Positions 41,447 to 51,068 of a stretch of DNA of 61,485 nucleotides are shown here, one piece after another (position 1 is the first letter of the stretch; every line of letters begins with the position of its first letter). The DNA comes from Dysgonomonas sp. 521 (lineage in GTDB: Bacteria; Bacteroidota; Bacteroidia; Bacteroidales; Dysgonomonadaceae): contig NZ_QVMO01000043.1 of NCBI RefSeq assembly GCF_010501055.1, positions 1 to 61,485 of the forward strand, given 5' to 3'. The position numbers and the translations under genes were made by a program. The notes under the pieces are model-generated. The model searched no databases, was not told where the DNA came from, and saw nothing but the letters and a program-made list of their open reading frames with translations.

Positions 41447-42264
41447 ATATGGGGAAAAACATATTTGAAATAGAAGGTAAAGTTATCCTTATCACAGGCG
41501 GCTATGGCATTCTTGGCTCCCAAATGGCGGAATATCTGGCCTCACAGGGCGCCCAAATTGTTATACTGGGACGCTCTGAAGAAAAAGGAGAAGCCCTTGC
41601 CGGAAAGATAAAGTCGTCAGGGAATGAGGCTGTTTCCTTGGTTTGTGATGTTATGGATCAGGGTTGCCTGGAAAAGAATAAAAAAGATATTCTGCAAAAA
41701 TACGGGAGAATAGATGTATTGATAAATGCCGCCGGAGGAAATATGCCGGGTGCGACTATTCCACCGGATAAAACAATATTTGATATAGATGTGGCGGCAT
41801 TCAGGGATGTTGTAGACCTGAATCTTTTTGGAACGGTACTACCTACCCTCGTTTTTGCCAAAGCGATGGTAGATAACGGCAAAGGGAATATAATCAATAT
41901 CGCGTCCGAATCTTCATTCCGCCCGTTGACGCGTGTAATGGGATACGGCGTGGCAAAGGCAGCAGTAGCTAATTTTACGAAATATATGGCAGGGGAGTTG
42001 GCTATCAAATTCGGGGACAATTTCCGTGTAAACGCCATCGCGCCCGGGTTCTTCATTACCGAGCAGAACCGCTCCCTGATGCTGAATCCGGATGGTACAT
42101 ATACCGATCGGGCTAAGTCTGTAATTGCACATACTCCGTTTCGCCGTTTTGGCGAAGCTGATGAACTGCTGGGCTCCGTACATTATCTGGTAAGCGATGC
42201 TTCGGCTTTTGTGAACGGTTCTATTCTGGTGGTGGATGGAGGTTTTGATTCATTTACTATATAA
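41443..42264 (+). CDS. SDR-family oxidoreductase, probable D-mannonate oxidoreductase
   Basis: A 273-residue short-chain dehydrogenase. It has the NAD(P)-binding ITGGYGILGSQMAEYLA, the structural NAAGG motif, the catalytic Ser in NIASESSF and the YxxxK pair in MGYGVAKAAV. Beside uxuA and a LacI regulator it most likely interconverts D-fructuronate and D-mannonate, the step done by UxuB in E. coli with an unrelated fold family. Without the context only the SDR class could be claimed. Translation is probably coupled to the regulator gene via the ATGA overlap. Confidence 0.82.
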   Translation: MNMGKNIFEIEGKVILITGGYGILGSQMAEYLASQGAQIVILGRSEEKGEALAGKIKSSGNEAVSLVCDVMDQGCLEKNKKDILQKYGRIDVLINAAGGNMPGATIPPDKTIFDIDVAAFRDVVDLNLFGTVLPTLVFAKAMVDNGKGNIINIASESSFRPLTRVMGYGVAKAAVANFTKYMAGELAIKFGDNFRVNAIAPGFFITEQNRSLMLNPDGTYTDRAKSVIAHTPFRRFGEADELLGSVHYLVSDASAFVNGSILVVDGGFDSFTI

Positions 42265-42265
42265 G

Positions 42266-42298
42266 GCCCCCTAAATCCCCCAATGGGGGACTAGGGAA
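42266..42298 (+). repeat. GC-rich hairpin after the SDR gene
   Basis: CCCCCTAAATCCCCC pairs with GGGGGACTAGGG. It starts one base after the stop codon and lacks a long T run; it resembles common Bacteroidetes intergenic hairpins. Confidence 0.5.
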
Positions 42299-42325
42299 AA
42301 ATGAAAATATTAATAATATAAATAA

Positions 42326-42481
42326 AAGGGGGGTGTCTCAAAAGTAAAACATCTCTATCAAATTGTTACTCTCTTTGTCATTCTGAATGCAATGAAGAAT
42401 CTCGACCCTCCAGATACGAGATGTTTCACTCCGTTCAACATGACAAAAAGATATGAAAAAATACTTTTGAGACACCCCCTT
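42326..42481. repeat. 156-bp inverted-repeat element upstream of uxuA
   Basis: The ends AAGGGGGTGTCTCAAAAGTA and its inverse are about 20 bp with one extra G on the left. The core contains a GTCATTCTGAATG...CAACATGAC hairpin. It ends one base before the GAGGAGG ribosome-binding site of uxuA. Confidence 0.8.
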
Positions 42482-42492
42482 GAGGAGGCAAA

Positions 42493-43665
42493 ATGATACT
42501 TAGCGAACAAACATGGCGATGGTACGGGCCCAATGACCCGGTTTCATTATCAGATATAAAACAGGCCGGGGCAACAGGCATTGTTACGGCCTTACACCAT
42601 ATTAAGAATGGTGAAGTATGGACTGTAGAGGAAATACAAAAACGGAAGGACACAATAGAAGAAATAGGGCTTAAATGGTCTGTCGTGGAAAGTATTCCGG
42701 TGCATGAGCATATAAAAACTCAGGAAGGAAATTATAAAGAGTATATTGAGAATTATAAGCAAAGTATCCACAATCTGGCCAAATACGGCATTATGATTGT
42801 GACATACAACTTTATGCCTGTACTGGACTGGACACGTACAGACCTAGCCTATACGATGCCCGATGGCTCGAAAGCGTTACGCTTCGAACGTGATGCTTTT
42901 ATGGCTTTCGAACTGTTTATATTGAAGCGTCCGGATGCAGATAAAGAGTATTCTGCCGAGGATATAGCAAAAGCGAAAAGGCGCTTCGATGAAATGACTC
43001 AGGAGGATAAAGACTTGTTGGTACGAAATATGATTGCCGGCCTGCCGGGTGCGGAAGAAAGTTTTACCCTTGAAGAATTTCAGGCTCAGTTGAACCGTTA
43101 CAACCATATAGATGCAGAAACTCTCAGGAAGAACCTGATTGAATTTATAAAAGAAATAGCTCCCGTTGCCGATGAGGTGGGCGTGAAGCTGGCTATTCAC
43201 CCTGACGATCCTCCATATCCGATACTTGGCTTGCCCCGTATTCTGAGCACCGAGGCGGATTTTAATAAGCTGGTTGAAGCAGTACCCAATAAGTCGAACG
43301 GGCTTTGCTTCTGCACAGGCTCATTCGGCGTACGTGCCGATAATGACCTGCCCAATATGATTAAGCGTCTGGGAGACAGGATCAATTTTGTACATCTGCG
43401 TTCTACCCAGCGCGATGCGGAAGGTAATTTCTACGAAGCGAATCATCTGGAGGGCGATGTGGATATGTATGGTGTAATGAAAGGATTTTTGGAGATTCAG
43501 CAACAACGTAATGTCTCCATCCCTTTCCGTCCCGACCACGGGCACCAGATGATTGACGATTTGGATAAGAAAACCAATCCGGGATATTCCTGTATAGGGC
43601 GTTTAAGGGGGTTGGCAGAACTCAGAGGTTTGGAGTTGGGGATTGCCAGGACTTTGTATAAATAG
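42493..43665 (+). CDS. uxuA: Mannonate dehydratase
   Basis: A 390-residue UxuA enzyme that dehydrates D-mannonate to 2-keto-3-deoxy-D-gluconate in glucuronate catabolism. The TIM-barrel motifs [52 protein letters not shown] and [14 protein letters not shown] are present, including the metal-binding His and Asp. A GAGGAGG ribosome-binding site, unusually strong for this phylum, lies right before the ATG. The gene follows the SDR gene but an inverted-repeat element separates them. Confidence 0.96.
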   Translation: MILSEQTWRWYGPNDPVSLSDIKQAGATGIVTALHHIKNGEVWTVEEIQKRKDTIEEIGLKWSVVESIPVHEHIKTQEGNYKEYIENYKQSIHNLAKYGIMIVTYNFMPVLDWTRTDLAYTMPDGSKALRFERDAFMAFELFILKRPDADKEYSAEDIAKAKRRFDEMTQEDKDLLVRNMIAGLPGAEESFTLEEFQAQLNRYNHIDAETLRKNLIEFIKEIAPVADEVGVKLAIHPDDPPYPILGLPRILSTEADFNKLVEAVPNKSNGLCFCTGSFGVRADNDLPNMIKRLGDRINFVHLRSTQRDAEGNFYEANHLEGDVDMYGVMKGFLEIQQQRNVSIPFRPDHGHQMIDDLDKKTNPGYSCIGRLRGLAELRGLELGIARTLYK

Positions 43666-43687
43666 TCTTTAATTTTCAAATACTTAT

Positions 43688-43755
43688 GTCATGCTGAACG
43701 AAGTGAAACATCCCGTGTCCGGAGGGTCGAGATTCTTCACTCCGTTCAGAATGAC
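43688..43755. repeat. Hairpin repeat between convergent genes
   Basis: The arms GTCATGCTGAACG and CGTTCAGAATGAC lie between the stops of uxuA and the GH2 gene and probably end transcription from both sides. The same core occurs in the elements at 42326 and 34567. Confidence 0.65.
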
Positions 43756-43767
43756 AAAAATCATCGA

Positions 43768-46596
43768 TTACTCGTATGTCGTAATATTCTTAACCCCCAC
43801 AATCTTCTTTTCAGCTACCGAAGTGCTGAATAGTATTTTTATTTCTTCTTCTGTAAATTTCGTTACCGGAGCAAAATCAGCAGAGGCCATATAATCGACT
43901 ATCGACTGATGGAATTGCTTTCCTTCCGGTTTGTCGTTTATTGCGTTGAGGTTGCACATACTTACCAGCAGTTTACCTTCCCCAACTTGCACTTCATACA
44001 ATAAACCCAACTTATGATTTCGTTCGATATTATCAACTACCTGTACCAGCGGTTTATAATCTTTTGGTGTCTTGTCCAGAATGAACGGACGCGAATTTTT
44101 AGATATAATCCACCATTGCCAGTTACTATGCGCCTCTGTCGGGAAGTTTTTGAATAGCGGACAGGACGGGTCGGTCAGGATAGATAGCGTTCCCGGAGAG
44201 ACATCGCGTTTTACCCATTCCGAAATATTCTTGAACATGGCATAATTCCAGTAGTCAGGCGTAAAGAGTCCGCCGACTGATAATTTTTCTATTTCTTTAT
44301 GCTCAGGGATGTAGAGCACCTTTTTGCCTTGTTTCAGCAATTCCAGTGCCTCCGTCAGCGAGGTCGTTTCATTTACATCCGGGTTTGCGGTCACTTCTTT
44401 GTCGGGATACACCCAAATGTCATATTGATTAACATGGGAACCGAGTTGTAACGTAAGTTTTAGCTGTGTAGCCTGACCGATATTCCGAAGCGGGACTTCT
44501 ATTTTACCCGCTTCCGTTAACTCTCCCTGCGAAACATTTACAGATAGCTCACCTTTGGCTATGTTTGTTTTATCACTTGCTTTATGCAAAGTCCATGACA
44601 GGTTTCTGCCCGAAAGCGCGGCTTTAGAATAGTTGCTTACTTTTACCGTTGCGGCAAATGTTTCATTATTACTCCAGCAGTATTTAGACATTACAGACAG
44701 GGGTACTATTTCGTCACAGAATCCTTTAAACTCTTTTGCTTCCATGCCTCCTTTGTTATCCATAAAGGCATCGAGGATACCAACGTATGCACTCCCCTGT
44801 CCCGGATAATCCTGTAAGTCGAGTACCTGAAAACCTCCGAATCCCGGAGTGCGGAAGCACATTTCTATATCAGCCTTATAACAAAGTGCGGCAAATCGTG
44901 CCGTAGCCTTATTGAAGTCCTGAGCCTGATCCTGTAATCCGTTTTCCTGTAATCGGCGTTGGAATATTTCCATATTGTAGGGATAGAGAACGCCTGTATA
45001 TTTTTTTATCTCATTATAATCGGGATATACCTGGAATTGCCCGTTTTCGTGGCTGATAACTGGCACTGTACAGTCGGCGGTGGCATTCGCAAAATTCAGG
45101 CATGTGGAAGGATATACACCGTTCATATAGCCTCCGTCTTTAGCATCGGCGAATGAGAATGTAGCGCGTGTATGCTGCGAAAAATCGTCCGAACCCACCT
45201 GTCCGCCTACACGGCATGTGACAAAGAAATCCTCGCCTTGCTGCTGTCCTGCAGTCCCCAGCATATTATTAGCGCCAAAAGCATAAAGCCTGCGCTTATC
45301 TGCTTTCCTGAAATCTGTAACCATATTGCGCATCACTTCTACATCGCCGCCCAGTTCGTTGCCCAGCGCCATCATTACAAATGAAGGGTTGTTGCCGTAT
45401 GCTGTCAGGACGTGTTCGCCTTCATTTATCAGGAATTTATTGAGGTCTACATTGGCCGTATCCATGCCTCCCCAGTAGGGTAATTCGGCCTGCATGTAAA
45501 TGCCCTCCTCGTTTGCAGCATCGAAGGCTGCCTGCGGCGGTGTCCACGAATGGAACCGGTAATGGTTCAACCCATATTCTTTTGAGATGCGCATTTGTTT
45601 TTTCCATTCTTCTTTGTCCATTGGCGGATAGCCCGTCAGAGGGAATACACAGGCGTCATGCTTGCCCCGCAGGAATGTTTTCAGTGAGTTGATTGTAAAC
45701 TGTGTACCTTTTGTAGAAAAATCCCTGATGCCGAAATCAATCGTATATGTATCTTTTATATTCTGGCTTTCTATCTCAAAATTAACCTTATACAGAGCAG
45801 GGTCGAATTCGCTCCACAAGATTTTTCTATCTCCTGTATTTATATCGAATTTGTATATATCCTGTCCTTCTCCGAGCTGGATATTGATCGTTTGTTCGGG
45901 TATGGTTGCCTCTTCATTGGTGTTCCATACATAGCCTTTTACTGTGATTTTTGCCGCTCCGCTTACAGATGATTTTATTCGGGCAACCACAGGTATGTTT
46001 TTGGAAGATACATCAGGATAAACTTGTAAATCACTGATTAATATCCCGTCATTGGCTTCCAGTCCGAATCTGCCTATAACGCCGTTCCAGTTGGTCTGTG
46101 TGGCGTCTGTCCACGCGTGCGAACCGTGTATTCCCTGCGGTACGGAGTTCGGGCCGTTATCTATCTCTATTGTTATGGTGTGTTTCCCTTCCCGAAGTTT
46201 GCCGATGGTATATATTTGAGAGGAGAGTATCAGGGAGTTTGTTCCTATGCTGTCTCCGTCAATCCATACAGTCGATGGTTTTGTCCGTTCCATAATCAGT
46301 TGCCACTCTTTCTGTGCCGAGGTAGCGGGTATTTCAATTTCACGGGTATATTTCATTTTTCCCATATACGGGTTGAGGCGTGTCAGTTGTCCTGTATTCA
46401 GGGTATCGGTATTCCGTGGTGCCAGGCGGCTTTCGTCTACTGTACCCGGAAGTTTTATTTTTCCAAGGTCGCACTGCCATTCGCCCTCAAGGGAAATAAA
46501 TTCGCGTTGGCTGAATACCGGTTTTTCGCTTGTGCAATTAGTCGTTGATAATAAGAGTAACCAAAGTGAAGTAAAGAGAAGAAAAATAAATCGCAT
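43768..46596 (-). CDS. Glycoside hydrolase family 2 lipoprotein/exported enzyme
   Basis: A 942-residue retaining glycosidase. The signal ends LLLSTTNC, a possible lipobox (Cys22). It has the sugar-binding jelly roll (FISLEGEWQCDLGKIKLPG), an Ig-like domain, and a TIM barrel with the acid/base Glu414 in MALGNELGGD and the nucleophile Glu517 in VISHENGQF; the C-terminal part is an extra domain. GH2 includes beta-glucuronidases, beta-galactosidases and beta-mannosidases. Next to uxuA and a mannonate SDR, release of glucuronic acid is an attractive guess but the beta-glucuronidase signature is not evident. It has its own TATCTTTG promoter and is convergent with uxuA. Confidence 0.88.
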   Translation of the reverse strand: MRFIFLLFTSLWLLLLSTTNCTSEKPVFSQREFISLEGEWQCDLGKIKLPGTVDESRLAPRNTDTLNTGQLTRLNPYMGKMKYTREIEIPATSAQKEWQLIMERTKPSTVWIDGDSIGTNSLILSSQIYTIGKLREGKHTITIEIDNGPNSVPQGIHGSHAWTDATQTNWNGVIGRFGLEANDGILISDLQVYPDVSSKNIPVVARIKSSVSGAAKITVKGYVWNTNEEATIPEQTINIQLGEGQDIYKFDINTGDRKILWSEFDPALYKVNFEIESQNIKDTYTIDFGIRDFSTKGTQFTINSLKTFLRGKHDACVFPLTGYPPMDKEEWKKQMRISKEYGLNHYRFHSWTPPQAAFDAANEEGIYMQAELPYWGGMDTANVDLNKFLINEGEHVLTAYGNNPSFVMMALGNELGGDVEVMRNMVTDFRKADKRRLYAFGANNMLGTAGQQQGEDFFVTCRVGGQVGSDDFSQHTRATFSFADAKDGGYMNGVYPSTCLNFANATADCTVPVISHENGQFQVYPDYNEIKKYTGVLYPYNMEIFQRRLQENGLQDQAQDFNKATARFAALCYKADIEMCFRTPGFGGFQVLDLQDYPGQGSAYVGILDAFMDNKGGMEAKEFKGFCDEIVPLSVMSKYCWSNNETFAATVKVSNYSKAALSGRNLSWTLHKASDKTNIAKGELSVNVSQGELTEAGKIEVPLRNIGQATQLKLTLQLGSHVNQYDIWVYPDKEVTANPDVNETTSLTEALELLKQGKKVLYIPEHKEIEKLSVGGLFTPDYWNYAMFKNISEWVKRDVSPGTLSILTDPSCPLFKNFPTEAHSNWQWWIISKNSRPFILDKTPKDYKPLVQVVDNIERNHKLGLLYEVQVGEGKLLVSMCNLNAINDKPEGKQFHQSIVDYMASADFAPVTKFTEEEIKILFSTSVAEKKIVGVKNITTYE

Positions 46597-46626
46597 AAGT
46601 GTAGAGTTAACAATTAATTATTTATA

Positions 46627-46634
46627 CAAAGATA
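46627..46634 (-). promoter_or_regulatory. Predicted promoter -7 box (TATCTTTG)
   Basis: An exact TAnnTTTG match on the minus strand 31 bp upstream of the GH2 start. Confidence 0.6.
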
Positions 46635-46685
46635 AACCAAAATATTGTATATGAAAGGCCTGTAAGTATTCTTTCGGATGTTAAT

Positions 46686-46985
46686 AATGCGAATCAAGGG
46701 TTAAAAAGCACAGTGACTTATTGTCCCGAAGGGACTGAAGGTGGATAACCACGGGTAAAACCCGTGGCAGGAACTGACAGAAGAATATGTCTCCGTAGGA
46801 GGCAAATAGCAAAAACAAATGCCATTCGCCTCCTACGGAGACGGCCTCTCCCTATCCGCTTTTTCCACGGGTTTTACCCGTAGTTATCCATATTAGCCCA
46901 CTTCGTGGACTTAGAACCCTGACTACAAAACAGAAGATTGATTTATAATAGTTACTACAACCCAAAGCAACCCTTGATTCGCGTT
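46686..46985. repeat. AATGCGAATC-family inverted-repeat element, copy 1
   Basis: The ends AATGCGAATCAAGGGTT and the inverse AACCCTTGATTCGCGTT enclose about 265 bp with a CACGGGTAAAACCCGTG hairpin. AAT flanks both sides. The right 160 bp are nearly identical to 23960-24120. Confidence 0.8.
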
Positions 46986-46991
46986 AATAAT

Positions 46992-47208
46992 AGAGCTTAT
47001 ATTCAATAAAAGAGTAAGATGCATATTTTTAGGAGTTTTAGTTGCCCCGACTTTCAAGTCGTGGATAATAATACAGATAGAAAACGACTTTAGTCAAAAC
47101 ATTTTGGCTAAAGCCATTATCTGATTAGACTATTATCCTCCAGCTAAAGCAGGAGGCAATTAAATCACAGAGAATAAACCATATATAATCTTATTGAATA
47201 TAAACTCT
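46992..47208 (+). repeat. 217-bp inverted-repeat element, copy 2
   Basis: The same length as the copy at 36125-36341 and only a handful of differences. AATAAT occurs directly on both sides. Both copies lie upstream of a cob block. Confidence 0.9.
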
Positions 47209-47260
47209 AATAATTATGGAAAAAGCTTGAAAATGGAAATGTATTCAGCCTAACTTATCG

Positions 47261-47268
47261 TACCTTTG
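47261..47268 (+). promoter_or_regulatory. Predicted promoter -7 box (TACCTTTG)
   Basis: An exact TAnnTTTG match 37 bp before the ATG of the adenosyltransferase gene, suggesting one promoter for the right cob block. Confidence 0.6.
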
Positions 47269-47297
47269 TTAGGCTTTTACCTAAAAATCGTATCACA

Positions 47298-47864
47298 ATG
47301 AAAATATATACCCGTGGGGGAGATAAAGGAAAGACCGGTATTTTTGGCGGGCAGCGTGTAGATAAGGATGATGCGCGCATTGAAGCTAACGGAACGATAG
47401 ACGAACTGAACTCATCGATAGGCGTTGTCCGTGCTCATCTGCCTTCCGGTCATGAATGGCAGCCAATCCTGTTCAAAATACAGACCGAAATGATGGCGGT
47501 TATGTCGCAGGTGGCTACACCGTCCGCTATCAGGGGGACTAACCAGAACACACTGGACGAAAATCTGGATAAGTTCTGCGAGGAATGCATGGATAAAATG
47601 ACGGATGAAATGGGGCCTAGCGAAACTTTTGTTTTGCCGGGAGGTACTGTCGTTTCCGCTCATTTGCAGCTTTGCCGCGCTATAGCACGCCGTGCCGAAC
47701 GCCGCCTGTGGACATTGAATAAGCAGGACGAGGTGCCGCCTGTGGTTATGCGCTTTATCAACCGTTTGTCGGACTTGTTTTTCACAATGGCACGTTACGA
47801 TATGTATAAGGCGGGCGATATAGAAGAGCGTTGGAAAGATTTTTTGTATAAAAGAAAGAAATAA
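47298..47864 (+). CDS. Cob(I)yrinic acid a,c-diamide adenosyltransferase, PduO type
   Basis: A 188-residue PduO-type adenosyltransferase that transfers the adenosyl group of ATP to cob(I)alamin or earlier corrinoids. Diagnostic motifs: the N-terminal ATP site KIYTRGGDKGKTGIFGGQRV, RIEANGTIDELNSSIGVVRA, and the helix LCRAIARRAERRLWTL with the conserved Arg-rich face and FINRLSDLFFTMARY. It heads the right cob block with its own promoter. A GC-rich hairpin repeat begins directly after its stop codon. Confidence 0.95.
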   Translation: MKIYTRGGDKGKTGIFGGQRVDKDDARIEANGTIDELNSSIGVVRAHLPSGHEWQPILFKIQTEMMAVMSQVATPSAIRGTNQNTLDENLDKFCEECMDKMTDEMGPSETFVLPGGTVVSAHLQLCRAIARRAERRLWTLNKQDEVPPVVMRFINRLSDLFFTMARYDMYKAGDIEERWKDFLYKRKK

Positions 47865-47865
47865 T

Positions 47866-47930
47866 GGCCTCCCCAACCTCTCCGCGGGAGGGGCTGTTTC
47901 CTCCCCTTTGGGGAGGTTAGGAGAGGCTCG
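47866..47930 (+). repeat. GC-rich hairpin repeat before cobU
   Basis: It starts GGCCTCCCC and contains CCTCCCC/GGGGAGG arms. A similar 63-bp copy precedes cobS at 49738-49800; both end 13 bp before the start codon of the gene that follows. Confidence 0.75.
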
Positions 47931-47943
47931 GTTTGTAATTATT

Positions 47944-48453
47944 ATGACTAAAATAACCCTTATCACTGGCGGACAGCGTTCCGGAAAAAGCAGCTATGCA
48001 CAAAAACTGGCTTTGTCGCTTTCTCCTCACCCTGTATATCTGGCTACATCGCGCGTATGGGATGACGAACACCGCCGTAGGATAGAAAGGCATAAAGCAG
48101 AACGGGAGAAAAACTGGATAAATATAGAAGAGGAAAAAGAGTTGAGCAAGCATGATTTTACCGGAAAAGCAGTGCTTGTGGATTGTGTTACGTTATGGGC
48201 GACTAACTACTTTTTTGATTTACAGTCTGATGTAGAAGCTTCTTTATCTTCCTTAAAGTCGGAATTTGATAAGTTGATTTCTCAAGATGCCCAATTCATT
48301 TTTGTGACAAATGAAATAGGTATGGGCGAAATGTCGCAGAATGACCTGCAACGTAAATTCGCCGATTTGCAGGGCTGGCTGAATCAATATATAGCCGCTC
48401 GGGCTGATGAGGTATATTTGATGGTGTCGGGAATAGCAATGAAGGTGAAGTAA
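47944..48453 (+). CDS. cobU: Bifunctional adenosylcobinamide kinase / guanylyltransferase
   Basis: A 169-residue CobU enzyme that phosphorylates adenosylcobinamide and converts the phosphate to adenosylcobinamide-GDP. The P loop ITGGQRSGKSSYAQKLA lies at the N terminus, with the guanylate-forming His in ERHKAER, VLVDCVTLWATNYF and FVTNEIGMG. The ATG at 47944 is used because the earlier in-frame start would place twelve codons from the hairpin repeat ahead of the conserved N terminus. A 240-bp spacer containing the GTCACTTTTGTCAC repeat separates it from cobT. Confidence 0.95.
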   Translation: MTKITLITGGQRSGKSSYAQKLALSLSPHPVYLATSRVWDDEHRRRIERHKAEREKNWINIEEEKELSKHDFTGKAVLVDCVTLWATNYFFDLQSDVEASLSSLKSEFDKLISQDAQFIFVTNEIGMGEMSQNDLQRKFADLQGWLNQYIAARADEVYLMVSGIAMKVK

Positions 48454-48590
48454 ATAATGTGCTGATAATTTAATATGCCGATTTGCCAATTTGCCAATTA
48501 AGTGATTCACTTTAAATTTATCTCTATGATAGAGGCAGTATATGCCTGTCCGATGACAGGGAAAGTAACAAATAAAAACAATAAAAACAG

Positions 48591-48610
48591 TGTCACTTTT
48601 GTCACTTTTT
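48591..48610. repeat. Short dispersed repeat between cobU and cobT
   Basis: TGTCACTTTTGTCACTTTTT; a further partial unit (TGTCACTTTTTT) lies at 48657-48668. The rest of the 48454-48692 spacer is AT-rich and shows no other feature. Confidence 0.6.
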
Positions 48611-48692
48611 GGTAATATGTTGTTTCATTATAAGTGAAATAGCGGATTTGTAGTAATGTCACTTTTTTGATATATAAAACTAATATATAACA

Positions 48693-49730
48693 ATGCAACA
48701 ATTTAACATCGAAAAACCACAGGACGAAGTACGTTCCTATTTACAGGAAAAAGTAGATAACCTGACCAAACCCAAAGGATCGCTGGCGAAACTGGAAGAA
48801 CTGGCTATGCAAATAGGCTGGATACAGCAATCCCTGAATCCGAAACTGACAAATCCGTGCCATATCGTATTTGCCGGCGATCATGGTATTGCGGCAGAGG
48901 GAGTAAGCCCGTCTCCACAGGAAGTGACATACCAAATGATTGTTAACTTCTGGAACGGTGGCGCAGGTATTAATTTTCTGGCACGTCAGCACGGTTTCGA
49001 CCTGAAAGTAGTAGATGCAGGCGTCAACTTCGACTTCAAACCCGAAGACCCCATTATCCATAAGAAAATCCGCAAGAGTACGCGCAACTACCTGCATGAA
49101 GCTGCCATGACGAGGGAAGAAATGGAACTGGCTATAAAATACGGAGCCGAATGCGCACAGGCTTGCTTTGACGAAGGATGCAATGTTATCGGATTTGGCG
49201 AAATGGGAATTACCAACACATCGTCTTCATCCCTGTGGATGACATACCTGACGGGAATACCTCTGGACCAGTGTATCGGTGCCGGATGCGACCATACAGG
49301 GAATATTATCGGGCATAAGTATAAGGTGCTGAAACAGTCGATGGATAACTACAAGGGCGATGCTTCGGTTGAAGATATTATGCGCTATTTCGGTGGTTAT
49401 GAAATGGTGATGACAGTAGGTGCCATGCTAAAAGCTGCCGAACTGAAAATGCTTATCCTTGTCGATGGATTTATTATGACGAATTGTATGCTGGTAGCCT
49501 CCAAGCTGGATGAAAATGTATTGCACTATGCAGTTTTCGGTCATCAGGGAGACGAAGCCGGGCATAAACTCATATTAGATTACCTGAAAGCAAAACCTAT
49601 ACTTAACTTAGGCCTTAGGCTGGGAGAGGGGACGGGCGCTCTGTGCGCATATCCTATTATCGATTCGGCAGTACGCATGATAAACGAGATGAATTCATTT
49701 AAAGAGATTAAAGTAACGAAATACTTTTAA
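48693..49730 (+). CDS. cobT: Nicotinate-nucleotide--dimethylbenzimidazole phosphoribosyltransferase
   Basis: A 345-residue CobT, which moves the phosphoribosyl group of nicotinate mononucleotide to a lower-ligand base to give alpha-ribazole phosphate. Motifs include [48 protein letters not shown], and the catalytic Glu in [15 protein letters not shown]. Complete length. The source of the base (5,6-dimethylbenzimidazole or adenine) cannot be told. It is followed by the second hairpin repeat and cobS. Confidence 0.97.
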   Translation: MQQFNIEKPQDEVRSYLQEKVDNLTKPKGSLAKLEELAMQIGWIQQSLNPKLTNPCHIVFAGDHGIAAEGVSPSPQEVTYQMIVNFWNGGAGINFLARQHGFDLKVVDAGVNFDFKPEDPIIHKKIRKSTRNYLHEAAMTREEMELAIKYGAECAQACFDEGCNVIGFGEMGITNTSSSSLWMTYLTGIPLDQCIGAGCDHTGNIIGHKYKVLKQSMDNYKGDASVEDIMRYFGGYEMVMTVGAMLKAAELKMLILVDGFIMTNCMLVASKLDENVLHYAVFGHQGDEAGHKLILDYLKAKPILNLGLRLGEGTGALCAYPIIDSAVRMINEMNSFKEIKVTKYF

Positions 49731-49737
49731 AATATCA

Positions 49738-49800
49738 GGCCTCCCCGACCCCTCCGAGGGAGAGGCCGGTTCCTCCCTTTTGGGGAGGTTAGGTGAAGCC
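49738..49800 (+). repeat. GC-rich hairpin repeat before cobS
   Basis: Starts GGCCTCCCC and contains GGCCTCCCC and TGGGGAGG arms, similar to 47866-47930. It lies 13 bp before the cobS ATG and directly after cobT. Confidence 0.75.
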
Positions 49801-49813
49801 GCCCGTAACCGAT

Positions 49814-50569
49814 ATGAAAAATATAGCAGCCGCGCTTCTTTTCTTTACCCGTCTGCCTTTCTGGCGGATAAAGTCCTTTAATGTCCCTGCCGAATATTTC
49901 AGGCAGGTGATTAACTATTGGGCTGTAGTAGGCTGGCTTACTGCTGCTGTGATGGCCGGAACGCTATGGTGTGCGGCGCAGGTTTTGCCATACGCTGTTG
50001 CCATTGTTGTAGCCCTTCTCAGCCGTTTGCTTATTACCGGGGCGTTGCACGAAGACGGACTTGCCGACTTCTTTGACGGATTTGGCGGAGGAACTACCCG
50101 TGAACGTACATTAGCCATCATGAAGGATTCACATATAGGTACTTACGGGGTTATCAGCCTGATTTTTTACTTTCTGTTGTTTTATCTTTTATTAGACAAT
50201 CTGGGCCTGCATCTGGCTTGTACTGTTATTCTGGCGGCAGACCCGTTATGCAAGTTTATCGCATCGCTGATTACTTTATTCTTGCCTTATGCCCGCAACG
50301 AGGAAACCAGTAAATCCAAGACTGTATATAGAAAAATGTCTTTGCAAACGGTGGTTATATCCATTGTATTTGGGTTGTTACCTTTCATTTTATTATTAAA
50401 GTTTCACTTTTGGCTCGCAATTATATTTCCTATATTTGTTTTTTGTGGATTGATATTACTTATGAAAAAGAAAATACAGGGGTATACAGGCGATTGTTGC
50501 GGCGCGGTATTTCTTTTGTGTGAATTATCTTTCTATCTGGGTATAACTGTTATACTAAAATTGTTATGA
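49814..50569 (+). CDS. cobS: Adenosylcobinamide-GDP ribazoletransferase
   Basis: A 251-residue inner-membrane CobS that joins adenosylcobinamide-GDP with alpha-ribazole (phosphate) to form adenosylcobalamin (phosphate). Motifs are FFTRLPFWRIKSF near the start, GALHEDGLADFFDGFGGG (the acidic metal-binding site), REERTLAIMKDSHIGTYGV-like RERTLAIMKDSHIGTYG, and GYTGDCCGAVFLLCELSFY near the end. Several membrane helices alternate with these. The ATG at 49814 fits the conserved N terminus; an in-frame ATG at 49793 would lie in the hairpin repeat. The stop overlaps the next start by 4 bp. Confidence 0.95.
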   Translation: MKNIAAALLFFTRLPFWRIKSFNVPAEYFRQVINYWAVVGWLTAAVMAGTLWCAAQVLPYAVAIVVALLSRLLITGALHEDGLADFFDGFGGGTTRERTLAIMKDSHIGTYGVISLIFYFLLFYLLLDNLGLHLACTVILAADPLCKFIASLITLFLPYARNEETSKSKTVYRKMSLQTVVISIVFGLLPFILLLKFHFWLAIIFPIFVFCGLILLMKKKIQGYTGDCCGAVFLLCELSFYLGITVILKLL

Positions 50570-51066
50570 ATTATAAGATTTTATTAATTGTCTTTTTCGG
50601 AATTGCTGTCTCTATTGTTTCTTGCAAAAAGAAAACACAGGAAGTAATTTCGACAGATACAGATATTGAAGAAGTACAAAAAATAGGTTACTCGCTTTTT
50701 GGCGGGTGGATAGGGACGGGTTATAATCTTGTGATAACGCCTGATTCGATACATTATTTTTATGAAGTGATGACTACAAGAGAAGCCGGTAAATATGAAG
50801 CTCTTACTTCTGCCGAAATGTGGTCTGCTTTGTTGAAAGAGGTGGATTTGAATGAATTTGAGAAAATAGAAAGTACGCCAAGTATACAAGAAGTGGACGG
50901 GAGCGACAGTGAGTTTTTTGTAGAAACTAACAAGCGAAGACTATCTTTTATTAATGGAGAAAGTAATGAGCATTACAGGAAACTGAAACCCTTTTTCGAT
51001 ACGGTTATAAAATTGGAATATGAATGTAGGGAGAAAAGTGTAAAGTCAAAGATAGAATACAATTAA
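50566..51066 (+). CDS. Lipoprotein of unknown function in the cob operon
   Basis: A 166-residue lipoprotein with lipobox SIVSCKKK (Cys20). The mature domain is acidic and beta-rich, with YSLFGGWIGTGYNLVITPDS and AEMWSALLKEVDLNEFEK; I recognise no family. Its ATG overlaps the cobS stop by 4 bp and the following gene starts 2 bp after its own stop, so it is translated within the cob message. It might relate to corrinoid handling at the envelope, but only position suggests so. Confidence 0.75.
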   Translation: MNYKILLIVFFGIAVSIVSCKKKTQEVISTDTDIEEVQKIGYSLFGGWIGTGYNLVITPDSIHYFYEVMTTREAGKYEALTSAEMWSALLKEVDLNEFEKIESTPSIQEVDGSDSEFFVETNKRRLSFINGESNEHYRKLKPFFDTVIKLEYECREKSVKSKIEYN

Positions 51067-51068
51067 TA

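Larger units (their letters stand above)
46597..47297. other. Repeat-filled intergenic region between the GH2 gene and the right cob block
   Basis: It contains the GH2 promoter (46627), an AATGCGAATC-family element (46686-46985), a 217-bp element (46992-47208) placed six bases after it, and the promoter of the adenosyltransferase gene (47261). No riboswitch or ORF was recognised. Confidence 0.6.

Noticed and set aside
47412..47966. 184-codon minus-strand ORF
   Set aside because: Antisense to the adenosyltransferase gene and running through the hairpin repeat; no supporting feature.
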